This document shows, piece by piece, positions 24,874 to 34,203 of a stretch of 39,194 nt of DNA. This DNA comes from Rhodospirillaceae bacterium (lineage in GTDB: Bacteria > Pseudomonadota > Alphaproteobacteria > CACIAM-22H2), in NCBI GenBank assembly GCA_027490975.1, contig JAIXXA010000062.1, positions 1 to 39,194 on the forward strand, in the 5' to 3' direction. Both the position numbers and the translations under genes were made by a program. The notes under the pieces were generated by a model. The model was not told the DNA's origin. It saw only the letters and a list, made by a program, of their open reading frames with translations, and ran no database searches. How positions within the stretch are numbered: position 1 is the first letter of the stretch; every line of letters starts with the position of its first letter.

Positions 24874-26040
24874 ATGCCCGTCATCAACCGAATCGCCGCT
24901 TTCCACGAAGACATGAAAGCCTGGCGCCGCGACATCCACAGCCGGCCCGAGCTCGCCTACGAGGAAACGCGCACGGCCGATCTTGTGGCGGCCAAGCTCG
25001 CCGAATTCGGCATCGACGTGCATCGCGGCCTTGCCAAAACGGGCGTGGTCGGCACGCTGCGCGCCGGCACCTCCAACCGCGCGATCGGCCTGCGCGCCGA
25101 CATGGACGCGCTGCCGATGGTGGAAAACAACGATTTTCAGCATCGTTCGCTGAATGCCGGCCGCATGCATGCGTGCGGGCACGACGGCCACACGGCGATG
25201 CTGCTGGGGGCCGCCAAATATCTCGCCGAGACGAAAAATTTCGACGGCACCGTGCAGTTCATCTTCCAGCCCGCCGAAGAGGGCGGCGGTGGGGGCGACC
25301 TCATGGTCAAGGAAGGGCTGTTCGAGAAATTCCCGATCGAAAGCGTTTTCGGCATGCATAATTGGCCGGGCACCGAGGCGGGCCGCTTCTCGGTGCGCCC
25401 GGGCCCGATGATGGCCTCGGCCGACCAGTTCGACATCGTCGTGCGCGGTCTCGGAACGCATGCCGCGATGCCGCAGCGCGGCACCGATCCCGTGGTGTGT
25501 GCGGCCCAGATCGTGACGGCACTTCAGACGATTTCCTCGCGCGAGACGAGCCCGCTCGATGCGGTCGTCGTCAGCGTCACGCAGATCCATGCGGGCGACG
25601 CCTACAACGTGATCCCGAACGAGTGCGTGCTGCGCGGCACGTTGCGCGCGTTCGAACCCAAAGTGCGCGACGGGCTCGAAGCAGCGATGAAGCGCATTGC
25701 GGGCGGCATTGCGGCCGCCATGGGCTGCGAGATGACGCTCGACTATCGGCGGGGCTATCCGCCGCTGGTGAACAGTGCGGCCGAGGTCGAAATCGCGGCC
25801 GTTGCCATGCGCGCCGTCGTCGGTTCGGACCGTGTCACGACCGACGGCATCGCCACGATGGGCTCGGAGGATTTCGCGTTTATGCTCGAGGCCAAGCCCG
25901 GCGCCTATGTGTTTCTCGGCAACGGCACGGGTGCTTCGCTGCACAATCCGCGCTACGACTTCAACGACGACATTCTGCCGATCGGCGCTTCGTTCTGGGC
26001 CACGCTTATCGAGCAGAATCTGCCGCGCCGCGCGGCGTGA
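24874..26040 (+). CDS. M20 family metallo-amidohydrolase (hippurate hydrolase / IAA-amino-acid hydrolase-like)
   Basis: 388 aa cytosolic metal-dependent amidohydrolase. Metal-binding and catalytic motifs: RADMDALP, HACGHDGHTAML (Cys101, His103), FQPAEEGGGGG (Glu135/136), FGMHNWPG (His162), GTHAAMPQ in the dimerisation lid, and MGSEDFAFML with SLHNPRYDF near the end. The substrate cannot be fixed from sequence; members cleave N-acyl or N-benzoyl amino acids. The start has CAGGAG ten bases upstream. It follows cobT on the same strand after 56 bases and converges with the ABC permease, 4 bases between stops. Confidence 0.92.
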   Translation: MPVINRIAAFHEDMKAWRRDIHSRPELAYEETRTADLVAAKLAEFGIDVHRGLAKTGVVGTLRAGTSNRAIGLRADMDALPMVENNDFQHRSLNAGRMHACGHDGHTAMLLGAAKYLAETKNFDGTVQFIFQPAEEGGGGGDLMVKEGLFEKFPIESVFGMHNWPGTEAGRFSVRPGPMMASADQFDIVVRGLGTHAAMPQRGTDPVVCAAQIVTALQTISSRETSPLDAVVVSVTQIHAGDAYNVIPNECVLRGTLRAFEPKVRDGLEAAMKRIAGGIAAAMGCEMTLDYRRGYPPLVNSAAEVEIAAVAMRAVVGSDRVTTDGIATMGSEDFAFMLEAKPGAYVFLGNGTGASLHNPRYDFNDDILPIGASFWATLIEQNLPRRAA

Positions 26041-26044
26041 GGCG

Positions 26045-26842
26045 TCACTCGCTCGATTGCAGCAGCTGGCCGCGCTGGCGCGCGCGCGCGAACGCGTAGA
26101 GGAACGCGCCGAAGCCCAGGGCCAGATAGAGAATATTGAGCGCAAAGGCCGACGCGAACAGGTCCCAGCGGAAGGTGCCGTTGATCAGCACCGCGCGCAT
26201 GCCTTCGAACACATGCGTGGTCGGCAAGGCCCACGCGACCGGCTGCAGCCAGCCCGGCAGCACGTCGACCGGGTACCAAACGCCCGATACGGGCTGGATC
26301 AGGAAAATCGACGCCCAAGCGTAGGACTCGGCCGCAAGCCCGAAGCGGAACAGCAAGGCCGCAATGCCGAGCCCGATCGACCAGCCGAGCATGATCAGCA
26401 TCGACCAGAAGGCGAGCAGCGGCAGCCCCATCTCGAAGATCGAATAGTGGAACAGCGGGATCGCGAGCAGGGCCGCCGGCACCACGCCGATCGCCGAGCG
26501 GATGATTCCCATCGCCATCAGCGACAGGCCGAATTCGTAGGGCCGCAAGGGGGCCACGAACAGATTGGCCAGATTGCGCGACCACATCTCCTCGAGCAGC
26601 GAAAGGGTGAAGCCGAACTGGGCGCGCACCAGCACGTCCCACAGCAGCACGGCCCCGATCAAAACGCCGGCAGCTTGCGCAAACCAGTTCGAATGCTGGT
26701 TCAAGAACACCGTGATGAAGCCCCAGATCACCATCTGCAGCACGGGCCAGTACATGAGATCGAAGATGCGCGTCCACGAGCCGCGGAACAGATAGTAGTG
26801 CCGCAGCAGCATGGCCGCGATGCGCGAAAGGCTTTCGGTCAT
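26045..26842 (-). CDS. ABC-2 type transporter permease
   Basis: 265 aa membrane protein with about six transmembrane segments (for example VLQMVIWGFITVFL, VLIGAVLLWDVLV, SMLIMLGWSIGLGIAALLF and LNILYLALGFGAFLY). The PVSGVWYPVDVLPGWLQPVAWALPTTHVFEGMRA stretch is typical of ABC-2 export permeases (NodJ/drug/polysaccharide-like). ATG 26842 overlaps the stop of its ATPase (ATGA), so the two form one exporter. The cargo is unknown. Confidence 0.9.
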   Translation of the reverse strand: MTESLSRIAAMLLRHYYLFRGSWTRIFDLMYWPVLQMVIWGFITVFLNQHSNWFAQAAGVLIGAVLLWDVLVRAQFGFTLSLLEEMWSRNLANLFVAPLRPYEFGLSLMAMGIIRSAIGVVPAALLAIPLFHYSIFEMGLPLLAFWSMLIMLGWSIGLGIAALLFRFGLAAESYAWASIFLIQPVSGVWYPVDVLPGWLQPVAWALPTTHVFEGMRAVLINGTFRWDLFASAFALNILYLALGFGAFLYAFARARQRGQLLQSSE

Positions 26843-27579
26843 GCTTCTTCTCTGCGCGCGATGTCGAGAAACACCTGCTCCATGTCGTTTCGGCCGTAGC
26901 GCGCGATGAGCGCGTCGGGCGTGCCGCGGTCGACGATGCGCCCGGCTTTCATCATCAGCACCTCGGCGCACAGCCGCTCGACCTCGCCCATATTGTGCGA
27001 CGCGAGCAGAATCGCCGCCCCTTCGCGCCGCGCGTAGGTTTCGAGCAGGCCGCGCACCTGGTCGGCCGTGTCGGGATCGAGGCTGGCGGTCGGTTCGTCG
27101 AGCAGCAGCAGCGCAGGCCGGTTCACGAGCGCTTTGGCCAAGGCCGCGCGCGTCTTCTGGCCCGAGGAGAGCGAGCCGGTCTTGCGGTCGAGCAGGGACC
27201 CGAGCTCGAGTTCGCGCGCGAGTTCCGCAATGCGGGCGGCGAGGTCGCGCACGCCGTAGAGCCGGCCGAACACGGTCAGATTCTCGCGCACCGTGAGGCG
27301 ACCCGGCAGATCGACATAGGGCGAGGAAAAATTGATCTGCGGCAACGCGCGAAAGCGGTGCCTTCGCATATCGTGGCCGAGCAGTTCGATTCGCCCCGAG
27401 GTCGGCACGAGAATGCCCAGCAACATCGAAATCGTCGTGGTTTTGCCCGCCCCGTTGCCGCCCAGCAGCCCGCAGATGCGTCCGGGCGGCACGGAAAACG
27501 CGATTGCGTCCACCGCAGGGGCGGCCCCGGCGACGAAAATCTTGGTCAGGCTTTCGACATTGATCGCAAGGGACGGCAT
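26839..27579 (-). CDS. ABC transporter ATP-binding protein
   Basis: 246 aa nucleotide-binding subunit. Walker A GGNGAGKTT is at about 40-48. The other motifs are LSSGQKTRAALAKAL (ABC signature), LLLLDEPTASLDPDTAD (Walker B) and ILLASHNMGEVERLC (H-loop). The pattern belongs to the drug/lipooligosaccharide ABC-2 class. It is translationally coupled to the permease. Its start is 74 bases from the divergent regB start, so both may share a control region. Confidence 0.93.
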   Translation of the reverse strand: MPSLAINVESLTKIFVAGAAPAVDAIAFSVPPGRICGLLGGNGAGKTTTISMLLGILVPTSGRIELLGHDMRRHRFRALPQINFSSPYVDLPGRLTVRENLTVFGRLYGVRDLAARIAELARELELGSLLDRKTGSLSSGQKTRAALAKALVNRPALLLLDEPTASLDPDTADQVRGLLETYARREGAAILLASHNMGEVERLCAEVLMMKAGRIVDRGTPDALIARYGRNDMEQVFLDIARREEA

Positions 27580-27653
27580 AGGCTGTTATATGGCGCGTCC
27601 ACAGGGGCGTGACCAGCCTTCTGTTTTGCCGCCCGGCACTTCGAGGAACGGAC

Positions 27654-28976
27654 ATGCCCGCGCCCGCAGCCCCGCCCGCACAGCCGTCGCCGCGTCTTCT
27701 GCCGCCGCCGGTCGGGCGCGTGCGGCTGCGCACGCTCGTGACGGTGCGCTGGATCGCCGTGTTCGGCCAAGCGTGCGCCGTCCTCGGCGTGCATTACGGC
27801 CTCGGCTATAAGCTGCCGATCTGGGCGGCACTGGGCGCTGTGGCCGTGTCGGCCATTCTCAATGCGGTGCTGATGCTCGATCGCCCGCGCGCCGGCCGGC
27901 TCGACGACCGGGCGGCGGGTGCCGTTCTCGCATACGACATTCTGCAGCTCGGCACGCTGCTGCATTTCACGGGCGGCCTGCAGAATCCGTTTGCGATCCT
28001 GCTGGTCGCCCCCGTTGCGGTGGCGGCGACTTCGCTCACGCGCAGTTCGACCGTCGCATTGGGCGTGCTCGCCATGGCGACGGCAAGCGTGCTGCCCTTC
28101 TGGCACGAGCCATTGCCCTGGGCGGAGCCGGGCCTGGAATTGCCCGCGCTGTTTTCGTTCGGCGTTTGGCTCGCGCTTGCGATGACGATCGTGGTCGTCG
28201 CCGCCAACGTCGCCAAGCTTGCCGAAGATGCGCGCCAGATGTCGGATGCGCTTGCGGCCGCCCAAACGTCGCTCGAGCGCGAGCAGCGCGTGAGCGCCGT
28301 GGGCGGGCTCGCCGCCGCCGCCGCCCACGAACGCGGCACGCCGCTCGCCACGATTGCCCTCGTCGCCAAAGAAGTGGCGCGCGACGCCCCGCCGGGTGCG
28401 CTCAAGATGGACGCCGAATTGCTGCTGCGCGAGACGATGCGCTGCCGCGACATCCTGGCACGTTTGGCGGCCAAGCCCGAGAGCGACGACGGGCACGGCG
28501 ATCCGTTTCCACAGCCGCCGTTGTCGGTGCTGCTGCGCGAGATCGGCGCACGCTACGCGGCCGGCCCCATCGAGGTCGCGGTCACGATCGACTATGTCGA
28601 CAATGTCGATCCGCCCACGCCGCGCCGCCCCGATCTTGTGCAGGCGTTGGGCACGTTGATCGAAAACGCCGCGAGTTTCGCGCATGCGCGCATCGACATC
28701 CGCGCCTGGTCGGATCTGCTGACCGTCGGCATCGACATTCTCGACGACGGGCCGGGCTTCGCGCCCGAGATTCTGGCGCGCCTCGGCGAGCCCTATGTTT
28801 CGAGCCGCGTCGGCGAGAGCGACCATATGGGGCTCGGCGTGTTCATCGCGTCGACGCTGCTCGCGCGCATGTCGGCCTCCGTCGCTTGGGACAATGCGCC
28901 GCGCGGCGGTGCCCGAATCGTCGTAACATGGCCCCGGTCGGCCTTTATCGCCTTGTCCGAGAAGAAGCTCGCATGA
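27654..28976 (+). CDS. regB: RegB/PrrB-type redox sensor histidine kinase
   Basis: 440 aa inner-membrane sensor kinase. The N-terminal half has about six membrane segments and the GGLQNPF quinone-binding motif (107-113), diagnostic for RegB/PrrB/ActS. The H-box is AAAAHERGTPLATI with phospho-acceptor His225. Cys264 in MRCRDIL lies 39 residues later, matching the redox-active cysteine of Rhodobacter RegB (about Cys265). The ATPase N-box and G-boxes follow (ENAASFAHARI, DDGPGFAPEIL, GLGVFIASTLL). ATG 27654 is chosen for GAGGAAC just upstream. The stop overlaps regA (ATGA). The usual senC/prrC gene is not adjacent. Confidence 0.94.
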   Translation: MPAPAAPPAQPSPRLLPPPVGRVRLRTLVTVRWIAVFGQACAVLGVHYGLGYKLPIWAALGAVAVSAILNAVLMLDRPRAGRLDDRAAGAVLAYDILQLGTLLHFTGGLQNPFAILLVAPVAVAATSLTRSSTVALGVLAMATASVLPFWHEPLPWAEPGLELPALFSFGVWLALAMTIVVVAANVAKLAEDARQMSDALAAAQTSLEREQRVSAVGGLAAAAAHERGTPLATIALVAKEVARDAPPGALKMDAELLLRETMRCRDILARLAAKPESDDGHGDPFPQPPLSVLLREIGARYAAGPIEVAVTIDYVDNVDPPTPRRPDLVQALGTLIENAASFAHARIDIRAWSDLLTVGIDILDDGPGFAPEILARLGEPYVSSRVGESDHMGLGVFIASTLLARMSASVAWDNAPRGGARIVVTWPRSAFIALSEKKLA

Positions 28977-29524
28977 TCCCAAGTGCTCCGCTCGTCCGCC
29001 GCCTGCTCATCGTCGAAGACGACGAAGCGTTTCGTTTGCGCCTGGCCCAAGCCATGGAGCGGCGCGGCTACGCCCTCGCGCTCGCCGAATCGTTTGCGGC
29101 CGCCGCAGCGCAGATCCGCGCCCAAGCGCCCGACTTCGCCGTCGTCGATCTGAAGCTCGGCGACGGATCCGGCCTCGATCTCGTCCCGCTCATCCGCGCC
29201 CAAGCGCCCGACGCGCGCATCGTGATCCTCACGGGCTACGGCAACATTGCAACTTCGGTTGCCGCCATCAAAGCCGGAGCGGTCGACTATCTGCCCAAGC
29301 CTGCCGACGCCGACGCCATCGATGCGGCTTTGCAGGCGACGAGCCGCGCCCTGCCGGCCCCGCCAGCGCATCCGATGTCGGCCGACCGGGTGCGCTGGGA
29401 GCATATCCAGCGTGTGTTCGAGCAGTGCGACCGCAACGTGTCGGAAACCGCGCGCCGCCTCAACATGCACCGGCGCACCTTGCAGCGCATCTTGTCCAAA
29501 TACGCGCCGCGCGAAGTCCAGTAG
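28973..29524 (+). CDS. regA: RegA/PrrA-type response regulator
   Basis: 183 aa. The receiver domain has LLIVEDDEAF, the phospho-acceptor Asp59 in VVDLKLGDG, Thr87 and Lys109 in LPKP. A short linker rich in Pro and Ala follows, then the highly conserved Fis-like helix-turn-helix NVSETARRLNMHRRTLQRILSKYAPRE at the C-terminus. Length matches RegA/PrrA/ActR. Partner of RegB in controlling respiration, carbon and nitrogen fixation or photosynthesis genes, depending on the host. Its TAG stop shares a base with the GTG start of the next gene (TAGTG). Confidence 0.95.
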   Translation: MIPSAPLVRRLLIVEDDEAFRLRLAQAMERRGYALALAESFAAAAAQIRAQAPDFAVVDLKLGDGSGLDLVPLIRAQAPDARIVILTGYGNIATSVAAIKAGAVDYLPKPADADAIDAALQATSRALPAPPAHPMSADRVRWEHIQRVFEQCDRNVSETARRLNMHRRTLQRILSKYAPREVQ

Positions 29525-30996
29525 TGGCCAATCCGCTCCGCATCGCCGGTGTGGCCCTCGCCCTCGCGTTTTTCTATCTGGGCCTCGCCCTGCGCCCGTT
29601 CGATGCGATGCTGGCGATGCCGATCGCCGAAGACGGCTGGTATGCGCTGACCGTCGCGCGCAACGTCGCCAACGGCCACGGCATCACGATCGACGGCACG
29701 GTGTGGACTAACGGATTCCAGCCTCTGTTCACGGCCCTGCAGGTGCTGTGTTTCTGGCTCTTCCCCACGCCCGAAGGCGAATTGCGGCTGTTCTATGGGC
29801 TTGCGTGGCTCGTGCATTGCGCGGGGGCTTTGCTCGTCGCAAGCCTCGCGCGCGATGCGGCGCGCGACGGCGCCGACGGAGCGCTCGCGGCGCCGCTTGC
29901 CGCGTTGCTGTATCTGGCGGCCATCAAGAACTTCAACGATTTCTACACCGGCCTTGAAACCGGCCTGCAGCTTGCGCTCTACGCGCTCGTGTGGCGGCTC
30001 TATGCCAACGATTGGCGCTTGCGTCCCACAATGATGGGTCTGGCGCTGGGCGCACTCGTGCTGGCGCGCATCGACGCGGCCGTGTTCGTGGCCGTATTCT
30101 GCGCGGCCGAATTCCTGCGCGGCGGGGCAAGCTGGGCGGTGCGCTTTCGTACCTGCTTCGTGGCCGGGGCACTCGCCGTGCTCGTTTCGAGCCCGTGGTG
30201 GCTCTACAACACGCTGCTGTTCGGCCATCCGATGCCAAGCTCCGGCTTCGCCCAACAGGACGCCGTTTTCGACGTCGAGCGTGTTTCGACGGCGCTGTGG
30301 GCTTTGCGCATCGTCGCAATGCCGTGGCTGTTCGCGGGGGCCTTCGAAACCCTATGGAGCGACATTGCGCGCGTTGCCGCCCTTGCCGGTGCGGCCCTGC
30401 TGGCCTGGCGCGCGCGCGATCTTCTGCGCGCTTCGCCGCTGCGGCGCTTCGCAGGCCTGCTGCTGCTTTGCTATGTTTGCCTCGTCGTCTACTACACGCG
30501 CACGTTTTTCGCCGACTGGTTCTATATCCGCTATTTCGCGCCGCTGTCGTTGGTCGCGTTTGTCTATCTGCCGGCGCTGCTCGCGGCACGCGTGCCGCGC
30601 ACCGGGGCCGCGTTGGGGATCGCCGCTGCGGTCGTTGCAGCCGTGCTGCTTGCGGGGGCCTGGCAGAGTTCCGGCCTGTTCGGCGCCTCTGCCCATCACC
30701 GCCAGGCGGCCCTCGTGGCGGAGCACGTGCCGCCCGAAGACGTGGTCGCAGCGGGCCAGTCCGGGACGCTCGGTTTTCTGCGCGACCGTGTGGTCAATGT
30801 CGACGGCAAGGTCAATCCCGAAGCGCTTGCCTGGCGCGGGCGCATCTCGGACTATCTCGATGCGCGCGGCATTCGCTGGTTCGTCGATTCCGACTGGTAC
30901 GTCGAAATCAATCTCGGCCTCGATCCCGCCGCCGCGGGCTGGCAGCTCGTGGCCGAGAACGGCGATTTCTATCTCTACCGCCGCGTGGGGCCGTGA
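29524..30996 (+). CDS. Polytopic membrane protein, putative GT-C-like glycosyltransferase
   Basis: 490 aa from a GTG overlapping the regA stop (TAGTG). A signal-anchor-like first segment is followed by MPIAEDGWYALTVARNVANGHGITIDG and TNGFQPLFTALQ. This acidic first loop plus GHG and NGFxP pattern is seen in GT-C/ArnT-like membrane glycosyltransferases. Roughly ten hydrophobic segments follow, then a soluble C-terminal ~110 residues (from about SSGLFGASAHHR). I cannot name the sugar or acceptor. It converges on the WcaJ-like gene with abutting stops. Co-translation with regA is unusual for this type of gene. Confidence 0.75.
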   Translation: MANPLRIAGVALALAFFYLGLALRPFDAMLAMPIAEDGWYALTVARNVANGHGITIDGTVWTNGFQPLFTALQVLCFWLFPTPEGELRLFYGLAWLVHCAGALLVASLARDAARDGADGALAAPLAALLYLAAIKNFNDFYTGLETGLQLALYALVWRLYANDWRLRPTMMGLALGALVLARIDAAVFVAVFCAAEFLRGGASWAVRFRTCFVAGALAVLVSSPWWLYNTLLFGHPMPSSGFAQQDAVFDVERVSTALWALRIVAMPWLFAGAFETLWSDIARVAALAGAALLAWRARDLLRASPLRRFAGLLLLCYVCLVVYYTRTFFADWFYIRYFAPLSLVAFVYLPALLAARVPRTGAALGIAAAVVAAVLLAGAWQSSGLFGASAHHRQAALVAEHVPPEDVVAAGQSGTLGFLRDRVVNVDGKVNPEALAWRGRISDYLDARGIRWFVDSDWYVEINLGLDPAAAGWQLVAENGDFYLYRRVGP

Positions 30997-32412
30997 CTAG
31001 TAGGCGTTTTCCTTGCCCAGAATCGCGATGGGCGTGAGCGCCAGGATCTTGAGGTCGAACAGCAGCGACCAATTGTCGATATAGTAGAGATCGAACTGCA
31101 CGCGCCGGCGCATCTTCTCGGGCGTGTCGGTTTCGCCGCGCAAGCCGTTGACCTGCGCCCAGCCCGTCATGCCGGGTTTCACGCGGTGGCGGGCGAGATA
31201 GTCGTCGATGATCGTGGCGTATTGTTCGTTGTGGGCGACCGCGTGCGGGCGGGGGCCCACGAGCGACATGTCCCCGCGCAGCACGTTCAAGAGCTGCGGG
31301 AACTCGTCGAGCGAGGAGCGGCGCAGGAATCTGCCGATGCGCGTGATGCGCGGGTCGTCGCGCTTGGCCTGCGGCACCGAGGCGTCTTCGACGCGCGCAT
31401 GGAACATCGTGCGGAACTTGTAGACGACGATCTCGTTGTTGGCGAAGCCGTAGCGGCGCTGGCGGAACAGCGCGGGGCCCGGGCTGTCCAGCTTCACGAG
31501 CGCCGCGATGCCGAGCAGCAGCGGGCCCAACAGCAGCAGCAGGATTGCGGCGAGGATGCGGTCCTCGAGCGCTTTGAGCACGAGGCTCCAGCCCGACAGC
31601 GGCCGCTCCAAGACCGACAGCATCGGGATGCCCGCGATCGCGTGGAAGCCGCGTGCGGGCAGATAGGTGCCGATATAGTCCGGGCACAGTTTCACGTCGA
31701 CCGGCACGATCTTGAGCTTCTTGATGAGTTCCTGCAGATCGGCCGAGGCCTGCCACGGCAGCGCCACGACGATCTCGTCGAGCGCATGGGTGCGGCAATA
31801 GGCGATCAGATCGTCGACCGTGCCGACCACGCGGTGGCCTTCGATGGTTTCGGGCAGGCGGTCCTTGCGGTCGTCGAACACGCCGACGATGCGGTATTCC
31901 TGCGTCGCGACGTCGGCCAGATGCTTGAGGAACGCGCGGCCCATTTCGCCCGCACCGATCACCGCAACATTCATCGCCAGGCGCCCTTGGCGCCGCCAGC
32001 GGTCGATCTGCACGAGCAGCAGCAGCCGCACGAGGATGAGCCCGCCGAAACCGAGCGCCAACCAGCCGAGCGCGAACGCGCGGCTGAAAGCAACCGAGGT
32101 CTGCGTGAAATAGGCAAGGGCGATCAGGCTCGCCATCACGCCCGTCCACGCCATCGCGACCTTGCCGAACTGGCTTGCGAGCCGCGACAGATTTTCGAAC
32201 ACATAGACGCGCGCGACCTGCAGATAATTGGCCGCGAGACCCATCGCGGCGAGGATCGCAATCAGATAGAGGTCGGGCACGGCAAGGCTGTCGTGGCGCG
32301 CCCAATAGGCGGCAAAACCAGCGCCTGCGACGACGCTTGCGTCCGCCACCCGCAGGCCGCCCAGCACCAAGGTCTGCAGATCGGCCGCGACGACGCTTGT
32401 TTTTCGTTTCAT
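30997..32412 (-). CDS. Polyprenyl-phosphate sugar-phosphate transferase (WcaJ/ExoY-like)
   Basis: 471 aa membrane enzyme starting surface-polysaccharide assembly by moving a sugar-1-phosphate onto undecaprenyl phosphate. Four N-terminal transmembrane segments, then a Rossmann-like CoA-binding domain (MNVAVIGAGEMGRAFLKHL, about 155-260), a further membrane helix, and the catalytic domain with KFRTMF, RRSSLDEFPQLLNVLRGDMSLVGPRP and KPGMTGWAQVNGLRG. Full-length undecaprenyl-phosphate glucose-phosphotransferase architecture. ATG 32412 (MKRKTS) is used; an in-frame ATG at 32458 is possible and neither has a strong ribosome site. Confidence 0.92.
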   Translation of the reverse strand: MKRKTSVVAADLQTLVLGGLRVADASVVAGAGFAAYWARHDSLAVPDLYLIAILAAMGLAANYLQVARVYVFENLSRLASQFGKVAMAWTGVMASLIALAYFTQTSVAFSRAFALGWLALGFGGLILVRLLLLVQIDRWRRQGRLAMNVAVIGAGEMGRAFLKHLADVATQEYRIVGVFDDRKDRLPETIEGHRVVGTVDDLIAYCRTHALDEIVVALPWQASADLQELIKKLKIVPVDVKLCPDYIGTYLPARGFHAIAGIPMLSVLERPLSGWSLVLKALEDRILAAILLLLLGPLLLGIAALVKLDSPGPALFRQRRYGFANNEIVVYKFRTMFHARVEDASVPQAKRDDPRITRIGRFLRRSSLDEFPQLLNVLRGDMSLVGPRPHAVAHNEQYATIIDDYLARHRVKPGMTGWAQVNGLRGETDTPEKMRRRVQFDLYYIDNWSLLFDLKILALTPIAILGKENAY

Positions 32413-32531
32413 ATCAGCTGTTTGCCCGAAAACTCGGGGTCTTTCAAGATGTGCGAGCATAGGCCACCCCGGGATTCGACGCAAAGTCCATCTCGGGACA
32501 AAACGGGGCAGGAGGGTGTAGCATTTCATCT

Positions 32532-33122
32532 ATGGACGCGATGGATATCGATCCCAACATCTTGACGTGGGGACTGCTGCTGGTGGCGGCCGTGGCGGTG
32601 TTCGCGCGCGTGCGCGTGGCGTTCGATCGCACCCGCGAGGAGAAGCGCCCGTTCGAAGACGTCGTCGTGCGCGTGGCGCGCAGGGTACGCCCGCCCGCAG
32701 CGCCCGCCGGGGTTTCGCCGGCCATGGCAGTCCCGTTTGCGGCCAACGCGGCCGGCCCCGATCCCGAAGACGCGGTGCGCCGGATGGCGCGCACGCTGCT
32801 GGCTTTGGCCGACAAACGCGATCCCGTGGGGGCTGCCCAGGCGCGCCGCGCGGCTGCCCGCATCACCACGCTCGCCGCAAGCCGCGGGATCGGCGGCGAG
32901 GATGTGGAGCGTGCGGCGCTCGCCGGCATGCTGCTCAAACTCGGCCCCGGCGTACTGCCCGCAAGCCTGCAGCCCAAACCCGAGCGCGCCTTCTCGAGCG
33001 TATTGATGGAGACGGCCCATCTCGAAGGCCCGGTACCCGCGATCGTCAAGGCGATCCGCGACGGCAGCCCGGTCGAAAAACGCCTCGAGCCGCTGGTGGC
33101 GCTGGTGCGCGAGGCGGCCTGA
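32532..33122 (+). CDS. Membrane-anchored protein of unknown function
   Basis: 196 aa. One N-terminal hydrophobic segment ([20 protein letters not shown], about residues 9-28) is followed by a Pro/Ala-rich linker and an alpha-helical region. No catalytic motif is recognised. The C-terminal part ([36 protein letters not shown]) is rich in Ala/Arg helices. Two ATGs (32532, 32541) are possible; AGGAGG at 32511 is rather far away. It precedes the sugar-nucleotide decarboxylase gene by 97 bases on the same strand. Confidence 0.65.
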   Translation: MDAMDIDPNILTWGLLLVAAVAVFARVRVAFDRTREEKRPFEDVVVRVARRVRPPAAPAGVSPAMAVPFAANAAGPDPEDAVRRMARTLLALADKRDPVGAAQARRAAARITTLAASRGIGGEDVERAALAGMLLKLGPGVLPASLQPKPERAFSSVLMETAHLEGPVPAIVKAIRDGSPVEKRLEPLVALVREAA

Positions 33123-33219
33123 AAAGCGGGCGGAATTCCCGGCGCATTGCAATCGTTGTGTCTTGGCGGGCGCCCTGCTATTCCGGCGTTCGGGCTCTTT
33201 TCGAAAGGTTGGGCGGTAC

Positions 33220-34200
<981 letters not shown>

Positions 34201-34203
34201 CGC

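Noticed and set aside
24235-26145. 636-aa minus-strand ORF opposite cobT and the M20 hydrolase
   Set aside because: Crosses two genes with intact catalytic motifs on plus; no independent evidence.
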